Source of the DNA: CAMQRS01 sp964370645
Lineage (GTDB): Bacteria > Bacillota_I > Bacilli_A > Erysipelotrichales > Erysipelotrichaceae
Length of the DNA: 64,000 nucleotides
Assembly (NCBI GenBank): GCA_964370645.1
Contig: CAYJJS010000004.1
Span: forward strand, 1 to 64,000
Direction of reading: 5' to 3'
Numbering within the stretch: the stretch's first letter is position 1; every line of letters begins with the position of its first letter. Under the pieces are notes generated by a model. It did not search any database. It was not told the origin of the DNA and saw only the letters and a list, made by a program, of their open reading frames with translations. The translations under genes were made by a program, and so were the position numbers. Positions 36,739-45,061 of the stretch are shown piece after piece.

Positions 36739-38292
36739 TTAAATAATTTTGGTTGTGAAATCTTCTAAATTATACACTTTATCTACAATATCTTCATAAA
36801 ACTCTGGCTCATGTGACACTAAAAGCACACTCCCTTTATACGCCTTTACAGCACGCTTTAACTCTTCTTTGGCATCTACATCCAAATGGTTGGTAGGCTC
36901 ATCTAATACAAGTACATTGCACTCTGCATTCATAATTTTACACAAGCGAACTTTTGCTTGTTCTCCTCCACTTAGCACATATACAGCACTCTCTATATGA
37001 TCTGTTGTCAAACCACACTTAGCTAGCATTGAACGTACTTCTCCATTATTTAAGCCAGGATATGCATCCCAAATAAAATCTAATGCAGTTTGCGTATTTC
37101 CATGATCTTCTTGTTCAAAAAAACCAACTTCCACAAAAGGGTCTACTTCTACACTACCAGCAAATGGCTTTAGTAGTCCTGTCAACGTTTTCAGTAAAGT
37201 GGACTTCCCTAATCCATTCACCCCTTTGATTGCAACCTTTTGATTACGTTCAAATTCCATATTTAAAGGACTCGTTAACGCTTCATCATACCCAATAATT
37301 AAATCTTTACACTGAAAAATAACCTTCCCTGGCGTTCTGGCTTCCATAAAACCAAACACTGGTTTTGGTTTTTCTTTTGGTTTTGTAAGAATTTGCATCT
37401 TATCTAACTTCTTTTGTCTTGAGTTCGCCATATTTCTTGTTGCAACACGTGCTTTATTACGCGCAATAAAATCTTCTAAATTCTCAATCTCTTTTTGTTG
37501 ACGATTATAAGCAGCCTCTTGCTGTCTTTTCTTTAAGGCATGTTGTTGTAAGAAGTAATCATAATCTCCAGTATAACGTGTAAGTTCACAATTTTCCACA
37601 TGATAAATAATATTGGTTACACTGTTTAAAAAAGGAATATCATGTGAAACAAGCACAAATGCATTCTCATAATTTTGTAAAAATGTACGTAACCATTCAA
37701 TATGATTTTCGTCTAAATAGTTAGTTGGCTCATCCAAAATTAAAATCATTGGGTTTTCTAACAACAACTTCGTAAGTAATACCTTACTACGCTGTCCTCC
37801 ACTTAATTGTGTCACATCTTTATCTAATCCAATATCCATAAGACCTAGACCTTGTGCTACCTCATTGATTTTTGTATCAATGATATAAAACCCGCTATGT
37901 TCTAAGATGTCTTGTATTTCCCCAACATCTTCCATATAGCGTTCCATTTCTGCATCGCTACAATCACACATCTTCTCATAAATTTCCAACATTTCTTTTT
38001 CCAAATCGAACAAATGCGAAAAAGCTTCTTCTAGAACTTGTTTAATGCTTAATCCAGCTTGTAATTTCGTATGTTGATCCAAATACCCACTAGTAATACG
38101 ATTACACCATTCTACCTTCCCTTGCTCAGGCACAAGCTTTCCTGTCACAATATTTAAAAAGGTACTCTTCCCCTCACCATTCGCTCCAACTAAACCAATG
38201 TGCTCTCCATTATTCATACGAAAGGATACATCTTCTAATATTTGTCTTCCACCAAAACTGTGAGACACTTTTTCTACAGTAACAATACTCAT
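36739..38292 (-). CDS. ABC-F family ribosome-associated ATPase
   Basis: A 517-residue soluble protein with two ABC domains (Walker A GANGEGKSTFL and GVNGLGKSTLL; signatures LSGGQRSK and LSGGEQAK; both with DEPTN[YH]LD) and an arginine/lysine-rich linker (about 240-310). ABC-F proteins act on the ribosomal E site. Some protect against ribosome-targeting drugs, others are housekeeping (YbiT, Uup, EttA types). The short linker and intact domains suggest a YbiT-like member. No transmembrane domain. Confidence 0.9.
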   Translation of the reverse strand: MSIVTVEKVSHSFGGRQILEDVSFRMNNGEHIGLVGANGEGKSTFLNIVTGKLVPEQGKVEWCNRITSGYLDQHTKLQAGLSIKQVLEEAFSHLFDLEKEMLEIYEKMCDCSDAEMERYMEDVGEIQDILEHSGFYIIDTKINEVAQGLGLMDIGLDKDVTQLSGGQRSKVLLTKLLLENPMILILDEPTNYLDENHIEWLRTFLQNYENAFVLVSHDIPFLNSVTNIIYHVENCELTRYTGDYDYFLQQHALKKRQQEAAYNRQQKEIENLEDFIARNKARVATRNMANSRQKKLDKMQILTKPKEKPKPVFGFMEARTPGKVIFQCKDLIIGYDEALTSPLNMEFERNQKVAIKGVNGLGKSTLLKTLTGLLKPFAGSVEVDPFVEVGFFEQEDHGNTQTALDFIWDAYPGLNNGEVRSMLAKCGLTTDHIESAVYVLSGGEQAKVRLCKIMNAECNVLVLDEPTNHLDVDAKEELKRAVKAYKGSVLLVSHEPEFYEDIVDKVYNLEDFTTKII

Positions 38293-38360
38293 ATCTTTAC
38301 TCCTCTTCTCAATTGCATATCTATTTTACTAAGATACACATAGAAAAGTAAAGCATAACT

Positions 38361-38387
38361 TAAAAATAGGCACTTTTGTGCCTATTT
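38361..38387 (-). terminator. Terminator of PG-binding gene
   Basis: AAATAGGCAC/GTGCCTATTT with a 4-base loop and a T-tract on the minus strand. Confidence 0.85.
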
Positions 38388-38388
38388 C

Positions 38389-38883
38389 TTACATATCTAA
38401 AATTGAATCCATGATGCTATCCCAAGTTCTCCAACCCAGTGTTCCATCAATTGTTAAATCATTTAATGCTTGATATTTTTGTACAGTACTTTGCGTTTTT
38501 GTCCCATACATTCCATCTTCTTTAAGTGGAATTTCACTCCCTTTAAAAATTTCATTCAAATACTCCTGCATTTTTTCCACGGATAAACCAATGCTTCCAT
38601 TCGCTAAATAATAAGAGCTAGAAGCCACTGGAATACTAGGATTGATATTTAATGTTTTCAACTTTGATACAACTGCATCCCACGTATTTTCCCCAATGAT
38701 TCCATCTACTGAAATTCCTTCATAATTTTGAAATTGTTGGACGGATGTTTTCGTATCACTTCCAAAAATTCCATCTTGTACTATTTTATTACGAATAAAC
38801 CCATAGTCATGCATAATGTTCAAATATGCTTGCATTTTGTTTACACCAATTCCACTATCTCCACTTTGTATTACATATGTCAT
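38389..38883 (-). CDS. Two-repeat peptidoglycan-binding protein
   Basis: A 164-residue protein with two PG_binding_1 domains (about 8-72 and 90-158; DGIFGSDTKTSVQQFQ and DGMYGTKTQSTVQKYQ). There is no signal peptide and no catalytic domain. Such short proteins occur in spore formers. It may bind cortex or cell wall, but with no export signal its location is unclear. Compare the truncated gene at 59.3 kb, which has related repeats. Confidence 0.8.
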   Translation of the reverse strand: MTYVIQSGDSGIGVNKMQAYLNIMHDYGFIRNKIVQDGIFGSDTKTSVQQFQNYEGISVDGIIGENTWDAVVSKLKTLNINPSIPVASSSYYLANGSIGLSVEKMQEYLNEIFKGSEIPLKEDGMYGTKTQSTVQKYQALNDLTIDGTLGWRTWDSIMDSILDM

Positions 38884-38969
38884 ATTTTCTCCTCCTTGTC
38901 TATATATATGTAAAAAAAACCATTGTGGTTAGGCAACTTGCTTATGCTATAATAAATAAGAGGTGACTT

Positions 38970-39743
38970 ATGAATAAAAAATATTTCTTTTTTGACATCG
39001 ATGGAACTCTAACCGATAGATCCACTCACAAAGTAGTTCCTTCTGCACTTATCGCATTACACAAATTACAAGAGGCTGGACATTTTGTATGTATTGCTAC
39101 TGGACGTGCACACTACAAAGCACGCTCCTTTTTAGAGGAAGTAGGACTTCAAAACATGGTATGTTCTGGTGGTGCAGGGCTTGTCATCAACAATACCCTT
39201 ATCTGCAATGCACCACTGGACCTAAGCAAAGCAAAAGCACTCATCGCGCAGGCAGACCAACTCGGATATGGCATTTTACTTGCATTGGATGACTCTATTG
39301 ATTGTTACAGCAAAAACGATTTATTTCGTCAACAAGTAGGTGAAAGACAAGAAGATACTCGCTACTACATTGATCCTTCTTTAAACTATGACACACTTAC
39401 TCACATCTACAAAATTTACATTAGCATTCCTAAAGAAGAAGAAAATCGCTTAACATTAAAAGATAGTATAGGTAATTTGCGTTTTTGCCCAGACTATTTA
39501 ATGTTTCAACACGATGCTAAAGATGAGGGAATTGTTCATATGATGCAACATCTTGAAGCACCACTTGCTGATGTTATCGTATTTGGAGACGATTATAATG
39601 ATATTATCATGTTTAAACCACCATTCTTTCGTATCGCAATGGGAAATGCCTGCGAAGCATTAAAAGAACTTGCTGATTATGTTTGTGATAATAATATCGA
39701 TGATGGTATTTATAAAGCTTGTATACATTTTAAATGGTTTTAA
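38970..39743 (+). CDS. Cof-type HAD phosphatase
   Basis: A 257-residue HAD hydrolase with FFDIDGTLT (motif I), a type-C2 cap and motif IV FGDDYNDIIMF. The Cof subfamily dephosphorylates sugar phosphates, FMN or pyridoxal phosphate. The substrate is not clear. RBS AGAGGTG. It converges on the repressor gene with a shared terminator. Confidence 0.9.
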   Translation: MNKKYFFFDIDGTLTDRSTHKVVPSALIALHKLQEAGHFVCIATGRAHYKARSFLEEVGLQNMVCSGGAGLVINNTLICNAPLDLSKAKALIAQADQLGYGILLALDDSIDCYSKNDLFRQQVGERQEDTRYYIDPSLNYDTLTHIYKIYISIPKEEENRLTLKDSIGNLRFCPDYLMFQHDAKDEGIVHMMQHLEAPLADVIVFGDDYNDIIMFKPPFFRIAMGNACEALKELADYVCDNNIDDGIYKACIHFKWF

Positions 39744-39774
39744 AAAGATATTTCAAACATGAAATATCTTTTTT
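39742..39774. terminator. Bidirectional terminator
   Basis: AAAAGATATTTCA/TGAAATATCTTTT with T-runs on both strands, between the HAD and repressor genes. Confidence 0.85.
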
Positions 39775-39775
39775 C

Positions 39776-40369
39776 TTAGAAATATTGTTTTACATACACT
39801 ACTTTTCCCAATATGGTTATTGGTAATGTTTCTACTTCTTCTTTTGTAAAATAACGTGTTTCTACCTGTGGATTGGAAGCTTGTAAAATAAGCATGTCTG
39901 CTTTATACAACACACGTTTCATAGTCACTTCCTCACCAACGCAAACAATCGCAATATCCTTATTATTCACATAATTACATCGTTTAATATAAGCAAGACT
40001 TCCCGATACAATCCCATCTCCAAGCATAGAATCCCCCTCTACTTGTAAAAAATAATCCCCACTCTTACGTTCTTGTATAGTCACTTCTTCATAACCTAAG
40101 TGCGTCGATTGTGCATACATATCGTACCCCGCTTTTACACTTCCTAGAATAGGTTTTTTAAACTGTACAATATTTCCTTGCAACAAAGGTTTTACATCAT
40201 AACCAACCATATCACTAATGCGATCCAATAATTCTGGTTTTACGCGTTTAGAGGCACCACTTAACCACTTACTCACACTTGATTTACTAACACCTGTTAA
40301 AAGCGCAATCTCTGTATTGCTTTTTTGCGCTGTTTGCTTATATTCCTGCAGTATTTCTTTTAATTCCAT
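39776..40369 (-). CDS. LexA/CI-like repressor with S24 peptidase domain
   Basis: A 197-residue protein with an N-terminal XRE HTH (NTEIALLTGVSKSSVSKWLSG) and a C-terminal S24 domain. The self-cleavage site is Ala-Gly (SVKAGYD, about 80-81), Ser114 lies in GDSML and Lys151 in TMKRV. RecA-driven cleavage would free its target. It is divergent from a Y-family polymerase, so it probably represses that SOS gene. It is not a standard LexA because its HTH is CI/XRE-type. Start ATG 40369; the GTG before it lacks a separate RBS. Confidence 0.88.
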   Translation of the reverse strand: MELKEILQEYKQTAQKSNTEIALLTGVSKSSVSKWLSGASKRVKPELLDRISDMVGYDVKPLLQGNIVQFKKPILGSVKAGYDMYAQSTHLGYEEVTIQERKSGDYFLQVEGDSMLGDGIVSGSLAYIKRCNYVNNKDIAIVCVGEEVTMKRVLYKADMLILQASNPQVETRYFTKEEVETLPITILGKVVYVKQYF

Positions 40370-40440
40370 CACACACCTCTTTTTCCTATTATAGCATTAT
40401 CTATGTAACATTCAAATATTTTACAACCTTTAACAGTGAA

Positions 40441-40472
40441 TAGTTTCTCAAAATCATTGATACAAGAAACTA
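40441..40472. promoter_or_regulatory. Inverted repeat, candidate operator
   Basis: TAGTTTCT (40441-40448) and AGAAACTA (40465-40472) are perfect inverted arms with 16 bases between. They surround the -35 box of the polymerase promoter (TTGATA 40457-40462; 17-base spacer; TATAAT 40480-40485). A CI-like dimer site fits. Binding by the neighbouring repressor is inference. Confidence 0.5.
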
Positions 40473-40485
40473 TGTTTTGTATAAT
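40457..40485 (+). promoter_or_regulatory. Promoter of the Y-family polymerase
   Basis: TTGATA, 17 bases, TATAAT. Confidence 0.75.
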
Positions 40486-40505
40486 CAATACACAGGAGGT
40501 ATATT

Positions 40506-41753
40506 ATGAAAGAAAAAATTATAGTGCATGCAGATTTAAATCATTGTTATGCACAAATTGAAGAGATGAAATGCCCTTCCCTTCGAAATGTGGCGATGGC
40601 TGTTGGGGGCAATGAAAAAGCTAGACATGGAATTATTTTAGCGAAAAATGATATTGCGAAAAGCTATCATATAAAAACCGGAGAAAGTTTACGTGAAGCG
40701 TATCGTAAATGTCCACATTTACTTGTCGTACCTCCAAACTATGAAGAGTACATGTATTATACACAACAAGTTAAAAATATATATCAAGAATATACATCTC
40801 AGGTTGAAAGTTTTGGACTGGATGAAGCTTGGTTTGACTTAACCTATTCTACCTCATTATTTGGCGATGGTATTGCCTTAGCCAAAACTATTCAACTACG
40901 CATCCTTAACGAATTGGGATTGCGTGTATCTATGGGTATTTCCGACAATAAAATTTTCGCAAAAATGGGTAGTGATTTAGATAAAAACATGGGCTTTACT
41001 ATCATCAATAAAAAAAACTACAAACAACGCATTTGGTCATTACCCATCGAAGATTTGTTTTATGTAGGTAGCGCAACTGCAAAAAAACTACATCAATTAC
41101 ACATCTTTAAAATTGAAGATTTGGCCACTGCTCCAATTGAAATTTTGCAGAAAAAATTAGGTAAAATAGGCGAAGTATTATACCAATTCGCCCATGGTAA
41201 AGACATAAACAATGTATTACCCTCACTTTATAAACAAATACCAAAATCAATTGGAAATAGTGTCACTACACCAAAGGATATGACTACCTACGAAGAAGCA
41301 AAAATTGTTTTACAAGTACTTTGCGAAAGCGTTGCTTCTCGTTTAAAAGAACACAAGCTACAAGGGAGAAGTATCCAACTCCATATCCGTAATACAAATC
41401 TTTCCTCATCCACTAAGCAGTGTACTCTGCAACACCCAACCGATATAAGTAAAGAACTCTTACAAGCTAGCTTACAACTTTTAAGTAAACACCACAATTT
41501 TGATATTGCACTACGCAGTATTGGTGTTTGTGTTTCTTCTTTATGTACCCCAAACACACATGTACAGCTGGACTTATTTCATGTTGCATATACACAAGAC
41601 AAGGCAAGAACACTGGATTGTGTTATGGATGAAATACGTAATAAATATGGATTTCATAGCATAAAGAAATTAAACGTATTACAAGATACTACACTTAGTT
41701 CATTCAATCCAAAAGGTGATCATGTCATCTTTCCTCAAGGATACTTTCGCTAA
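40506..41753 (+). CDS. Y-family translesion DNA polymerase
   Basis: A 415-residue DinB/UmuC-type polymerase. The first metal Asp is Asp10 (VHADLNHCYAQ), and the second site FGLDEAWFD carries Asp106-Glu107. Finger and little-finger domains follow, and the length is normal. It copies past damage with low fidelity. It has RBS AGGAGG, shares an intergenic region with the S24 repressor, and overlaps the next small gene (TAATG). Confidence 0.93.
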   Translation: MKEKIIVHADLNHCYAQIEEMKCPSLRNVAMAVGGNEKARHGIILAKNDIAKSYHIKTGESLREAYRKCPHLLVVPPNYEEYMYYTQQVKNIYQEYTSQVESFGLDEAWFDLTYSTSLFGDGIALAKTIQLRILNELGLRVSMGISDNKIFAKMGSDLDKNMGFTIINKKNYKQRIWSLPIEDLFYVGSATAKKLHQLHIFKIEDLATAPIEILQKKLGKIGEVLYQFAHGKDINNVLPSLYKQIPKSIGNSVTTPKDMTTYEEAKIVLQVLCESVASRLKEHKLQGRSIQLHIRNTNLSSSTKQCTLQHPTDISKELLQASLQLLSKHHNFDIALRSIGVCVSSLCTPNTHVQLDLFHVAYTQDKARTLDCVMDEIRNKYGFHSIKKLNVLQDTTLSSFNPKGDHVIFPQGYFR

Positions 41754-42004
41754 TGCAACGCTATAAACGTTATGTAGATGTCATAGTACATATATCAAAG
41801 GACGGAAAACAACTTCCTTTGTACATATATTGGGATGAACGTGGTGTACAACAAAAATTTAAAATCGACAAAATCTTAGAAATACGCCACAGTGCAAGTT
41901 GTGTTGGTGGATGTGGTATTTTATATCGCTGTCGTATTTTAGGACAAGAAAGAAACTTATTTTATGAAAGAAATCGCTATTTCATTGAAAGTGAAAGACC
42001 CTAA
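41753..42004 (+). CDS. Small conserved partner of the polymerase, unknown function
   Basis: An 83-residue protein (MQRYKRYVDVIVHISKDGK) starting within the polymerase stop. The motif IRHSASCVGGCGILYRC has clustered cysteines. It lies in the position of the small genes often found after Firmicute Y-family polymerases. I do not recognise a named family. Translation coupling suggests a common SOS role. Confidence 0.75.
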   Translation: MQRYKRYVDVIVHISKDGKQLPLYIYWDERGVQQKFKIDKILEIRHSASCVGGCGILYRCRILGQERNLFYERNRYFIESERP

Positions 42005-42028
42005 TATGCTTTAGGGCCTTTTTGTTTA
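41998..42028 (+). terminator. Terminator after polymerase operon
   Basis: CCCTAA..TTAGGG hairpin followed by T5 on the plus strand. Confidence 0.65.
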
Positions 42029-42031
42029 AGT

Positions 42032-42556
42032 TTATGAAAATATGTTCATTGCCATCCATTTCACTAGTCTTTTTGCTTTAATAATATCGTAGTTTTCATC
42101 TGTTGATAGTATGTCTACAAATGGTTTTTTATATCCTGCAGATAATCCTGTCTGTATAAACCCATTTCGTTTATAAAAAGCAAGTCGCTTTACTCTTTGT
42201 GTGTAATTGTCGGCCTTTTTATCTTGCATTGTCTCAATGAAGAGTGTAATTGGTGTATTTGAATATTTATTAAATAAAGTTTGTAAAAGCATGGAACCAT
42301 ACCCTTTTGAATGCAACGCATCATTCACTGCAATGTAAAATACAAATACACTTTCTGCAGACTGAATTGTAAATAATATCCCCACAAATACCCCTTTGTC
42401 ATAATAAACTTGAAAATCATAATTTTTTTTAAGGATTAAGATTCTTATCAACCACATTGGCATCCGTTCTTCTTTTGGGAAAACTCGCTTCATAAACTGA
42501 CAAATTTCACCATAATTTACTAATTTTTTTGATAATCTCTTTTCTTCTAAACACAT
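42032..42556 (-). CDS. GNAT N-acetyltransferase
   Basis: A 174-residue GNAT protein with the acetyl-CoA motif ALHSKGYGSMLLQ and a conserved C-terminal LAFYKRNGFIQTG. It is 14 bases after the MATE gene in a three-gene MarR operon. Substrate unknown; drug or polyamine acetylation fits the context but is inference. Confidence 0.85.
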   Translation of the reverse strand: MCLEEKRLSKKLVNYGEICQFMKRVFPKEERMPMWLIRILILKKNYDFQVYYDKGVFVGILFTIQSAESVFVFYIAVNDALHSKGYGSMLLQTLFNKYSNTPITLFIETMQDKKADNYTQRVKRLAFYKRNGFIQTGLSAGYKKPFVDILSTDENYDIIKAKRLVKWMAMNIFS

Positions 42557-42570
42557 ATTTAGCTCCTTTA

Positions 42571-43911
42571 CTAATATTTATAAAAACACTTATTTTTCTT
42601 ATAAAAATAAAAAGATACAATAAGTGCTAAAAACTCTGCTATAGGGACAGCTAGCCATACTCCGTTCAAACCAAAAAGATTTGGTAAAAAAAGAAGTGCA
42701 ATAATAATAAACACTAAACTTCTTAAAACAGATATAATAGCTGATACTTTTCCATTTGAAAACGATGTAAACATTGCAGAAAAGAAAATGTTGAACCCCA
42801 TAAATAAATAAGCTGGAAGAAAGTATAATAATCCATTTCTTGCCATTTCAAAGGTTGCACTCTCTTTTTCAATAAAAATAGCTACTGCTTGATTTGAAAA
42901 AACAAGTGTTATTAAAATAACAGAAATAGAAGCTACTAAAATAATTTGTAAACTACGTCGAATAACCTCACGCAATTCAAAGTAGTTCTCCTCTCCATAT
43001 TTAAATGCGATAATTGGTGATACACCTAAAGTATATCCAATATAAATTGCATTTTGAAACATTTGTATATATAAAATAACACTAATAGACGCCACTCCTA
43101 TATCGCCTACCATACGCATTAGTATAAGGTTAAATAGCATTGTGGTAATCGATGTTGCAAGTGATCCAACAAGTTCTGATGAACCATTAAATACACTTTG
43201 CATAAGTGTTCTAAAATCCACTTTAGGTTTTACAAAATGTAATATACATTTTCTGTTACACAAAAAATAAATAAAACCTAATAATCCTGGAAGTGCATTT
43301 CCAATCCCTGTTGCAAGCCCTGCACCAACGATTCCCATATTCATTAAATCAGGGGAAATAAAAATATAATCAAGTACAATATTTGTAATTCCACCCGCAA
43401 GACTAAGTACAAGCCCGAATGTAGGATGTCCTGCTGTAATCATAAATGATTGAATAAATACCATAAAAAAAACAGGTAACAAAAATGGTGCAAGACTAAG
43501 CATGTAATCTCTCGCTAATGTATATAAATTATCACTCACGTTCAGCATATTTAGTAAATCATCTGGGAAAATGAATACAACCATTGTAAGTACTGTTCCT
43601 AATACTCCACCGATAATGTAAATGAGCGTTAAAAACTCCCTTGCCTGCTTTGCTTTCCCTTGCCCCAACAATTTCGCAATGACCGCATTTCCACCTGTTG
43701 CAAACATAAGCCCAACAGCTAATACAACACCTAGCAAAGGCATTACCAAATTCACTGCAGCCAATGCGTTTTCACCTACATACGTGGAAACAAAAACTCC
43801 ATCTATGATAGAATACGTTGACATAAAAACCATCATGATGATGCTCGGTAAAGTATATTTCAATAATTCTTTCATGCTAAATTTCTTCGCTAATGGACTA
43901 CTTGTCATCAT
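42571..43911 (-). CDS. MATE-family efflux transporter
   Basis: A 446-residue protein with twelve membrane helices in two repeats, of the MATE/MOP family (MepA-like). It uses Na+ or H+ to export cationic drugs. It is in an operon with a MarR regulator, overlapping it by 14 bases, and a GNAT gene, which fits an inducible detoxification unit. Confidence 0.9.
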   Translation of the reverse strand: MMTSSPLAKKFSMKELLKYTLPSIIMMVFMSTYSIIDGVFVSTYVGENALAAVNLVMPLLGVVLAVGLMFATGGNAVIAKLLGQGKAKQAREFLTLIYIIGGVLGTVLTMVVFIFPDDLLNMLNVSDNLYTLARDYMLSLAPFLLPVFFMVFIQSFMITAGHPTFGLVLSLAGGITNIVLDYIFISPDLMNMGIVGAGLATGIGNALPGLLGFIYFLCNRKCILHFVKPKVDFRTLMQSVFNGSSELVGSLATSITTMLFNLILMRMVGDIGVASISVILYIQMFQNAIYIGYTLGVSPIIAFKYGEENYFELREVIRRSLQIILVASISVILITLVFSNQAVAIFIEKESATFEMARNGLLYFLPAYLFMGFNIFFSAMFTSFSNGKVSAIISVLRSLVFIIIALLFLPNLFGLNGVWLAVPIAEFLALIVSFYFYKKNKCFYKY

Positions 43912-44344
43912 CTACCTCACATAACATATCAGACAATTTAACAATCATTTCACATAGCATATCTACTTTTTCACTCCCATATTCTTCTAGAAATTTTCTT
44001 TCAACTTCATCCTCATAACTTGCAGATGTCTCATAATCTTTGGGACTATCTGGGTGAATTGAAAGAAAAAACACTCTTTTATCATGCTCACTTTGCGTAC
44101 GTAAAATATACCCTTTCTTACAAAGTTGGTTTATTTTCTCAGTGACTGATGGTCGTGTTATTTTCAATAAATCCGCAATTTGTGAAGATGTATATTTATT
44201 AGGGTGTGCCTCAATAATGTTTAAATACAGTGTATCGTGATAAGAAAGATCACTTTTTTTATCATAAGAATACAATCTTTTTAACTCATACAATGCTGAA
44301 TCATGTAATATTTTTTTTAATGCCTTTGTTAATTTTCCACTCAT
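43898..44344 (-). CDS. MarR-family regulator of the MATE operon
   Basis: A 148-residue winged-helix protein (YTSSQIADLLKITRPSVTEKI recognition region; wing TQSEHDKRVFFL). It heads the operon. Three tandem 14-bp repeats lie in its promoter and are the likely binding site. The effector is unknown. Confidence 0.88.
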   Translation of the reverse strand: MSGKLTKALKKILHDSALYELKRLYSYDKKSDLSYHDTLYLNIIEAHPNKYTSSQIADLLKITRPSVTEKINQLCKKGYILRTQSEHDKRVFFLSIHPDSPKDYETSASYEDEVERKFLEEYGSEKVDMLCEMIVKLSDMLCEVDDDK

Positions 44345-44368
44345 TTATTTCTCCTATCCTCCAACTAG

Positions 44369-44410
44369 TTACTTTAAACTAATTACTTTATACTAACTAC
44401 TTTAAACTAA
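44369..44410 (-). repeat. Three tandem 14-bp repeats in marR promoter
   Basis: Exact 14-base spacing with unit TTAGTWTAAAGTAR on the minus strand (units at 44397-44410, 44383-44396, 44369-44382). The -10 (TAAAGT, 44399-44404) of a TTGACA promoter (44422-44427) lies inside the first unit. Probable operator array. Confidence 0.7.
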
Positions 44411-44455
44411 CTTTATTGTTGTGTCAATATTTTTTAAGTAATTTTGTACATATAA

Positions 44456-44486
44456 ACAAAAAAGTTATGTAGATTTTACATAACTT
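44456..44486 (-). terminator. Terminator of membrane protein gene
   Basis: AAGTTATGTA/TACATAACTT stem followed by T6 on the minus strand. Confidence 0.8.
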
Positions 44487-44498
44487 ATATATACATTC

Positions 44499-45059
44499 CT
44501 ATTTAGTGCGGCCACTTTCTAATTGTTTAATTTCTTCTTCTTTTTCCATCGCTTTTAGTAACCAGAAAAATAGAAGCATTAAAAATAAACTTCCTACAGC
44601 CCAAAATGGCAGTGTAATTGTGAAATATTGAATCGCGAATACAAACACCAAAGGGCATAAAAAAACGAATAAGACATAGACCAAACGATACCTCTTTAAT
44701 GTACGAATACGTGCTTGTTGCTCAACATTTGGTTTGCGTTCATTTATTTCCACTTGTGACAAGCCATCCCAACCGTTGTCTATAAGTGTTAATGCTTTAC
44801 GATATGCAGATGGTCTCACAAGCAAAAAGATAATGCACAGCACGGCTATGAGTGACACAGTAAACGCAATCGCTACACTATAAGCAGGTATAAAAAAGAA
44901 TGATAGAAATGCAATTGCAGTAGCAAGTAATACTATGAACACACTGTATTTACTGATACGTCGTAAACTTTGAATTGCATCTACTTTATCTTGTTCACGC
45001 ATCTTTGATTGTTGAATTTTTTCAACATTTACTTTCACAAGAATTATGTAATGATTCAC
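44499..45059 (-). CDS. Integral membrane protein of unknown function
   Basis: A 186-residue protein with about four membrane segments in two pairs and charged N- and C-termini (EEEIKQLESGRTK). No family is recognised. The start is GTG two bases after the phosphohexomutase stop, so translation is likely coupled. An internal ATG 19 codons in (45002) has no RBS. No catalytic motif is visible. Confidence 0.65.
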   Translation of the reverse strand: MNHYIILVKVNVEKIQQSKMREQDKVDAIQSLRRISKYSVFIVLLATAIAFLSFFFIPAYSVAIAFTVSLIAVLCIIFLLVRPSAYRKALTLIDNGWDGLSQVEINERKPNVEQQARIRTLKRYRLVYVLFVFLCPLVFVFAIQYFTITLPFWAVGSLFLMLLFFWLLKAMEKEEEIKQLESGRTK

Positions 45060-45061
45060 GC

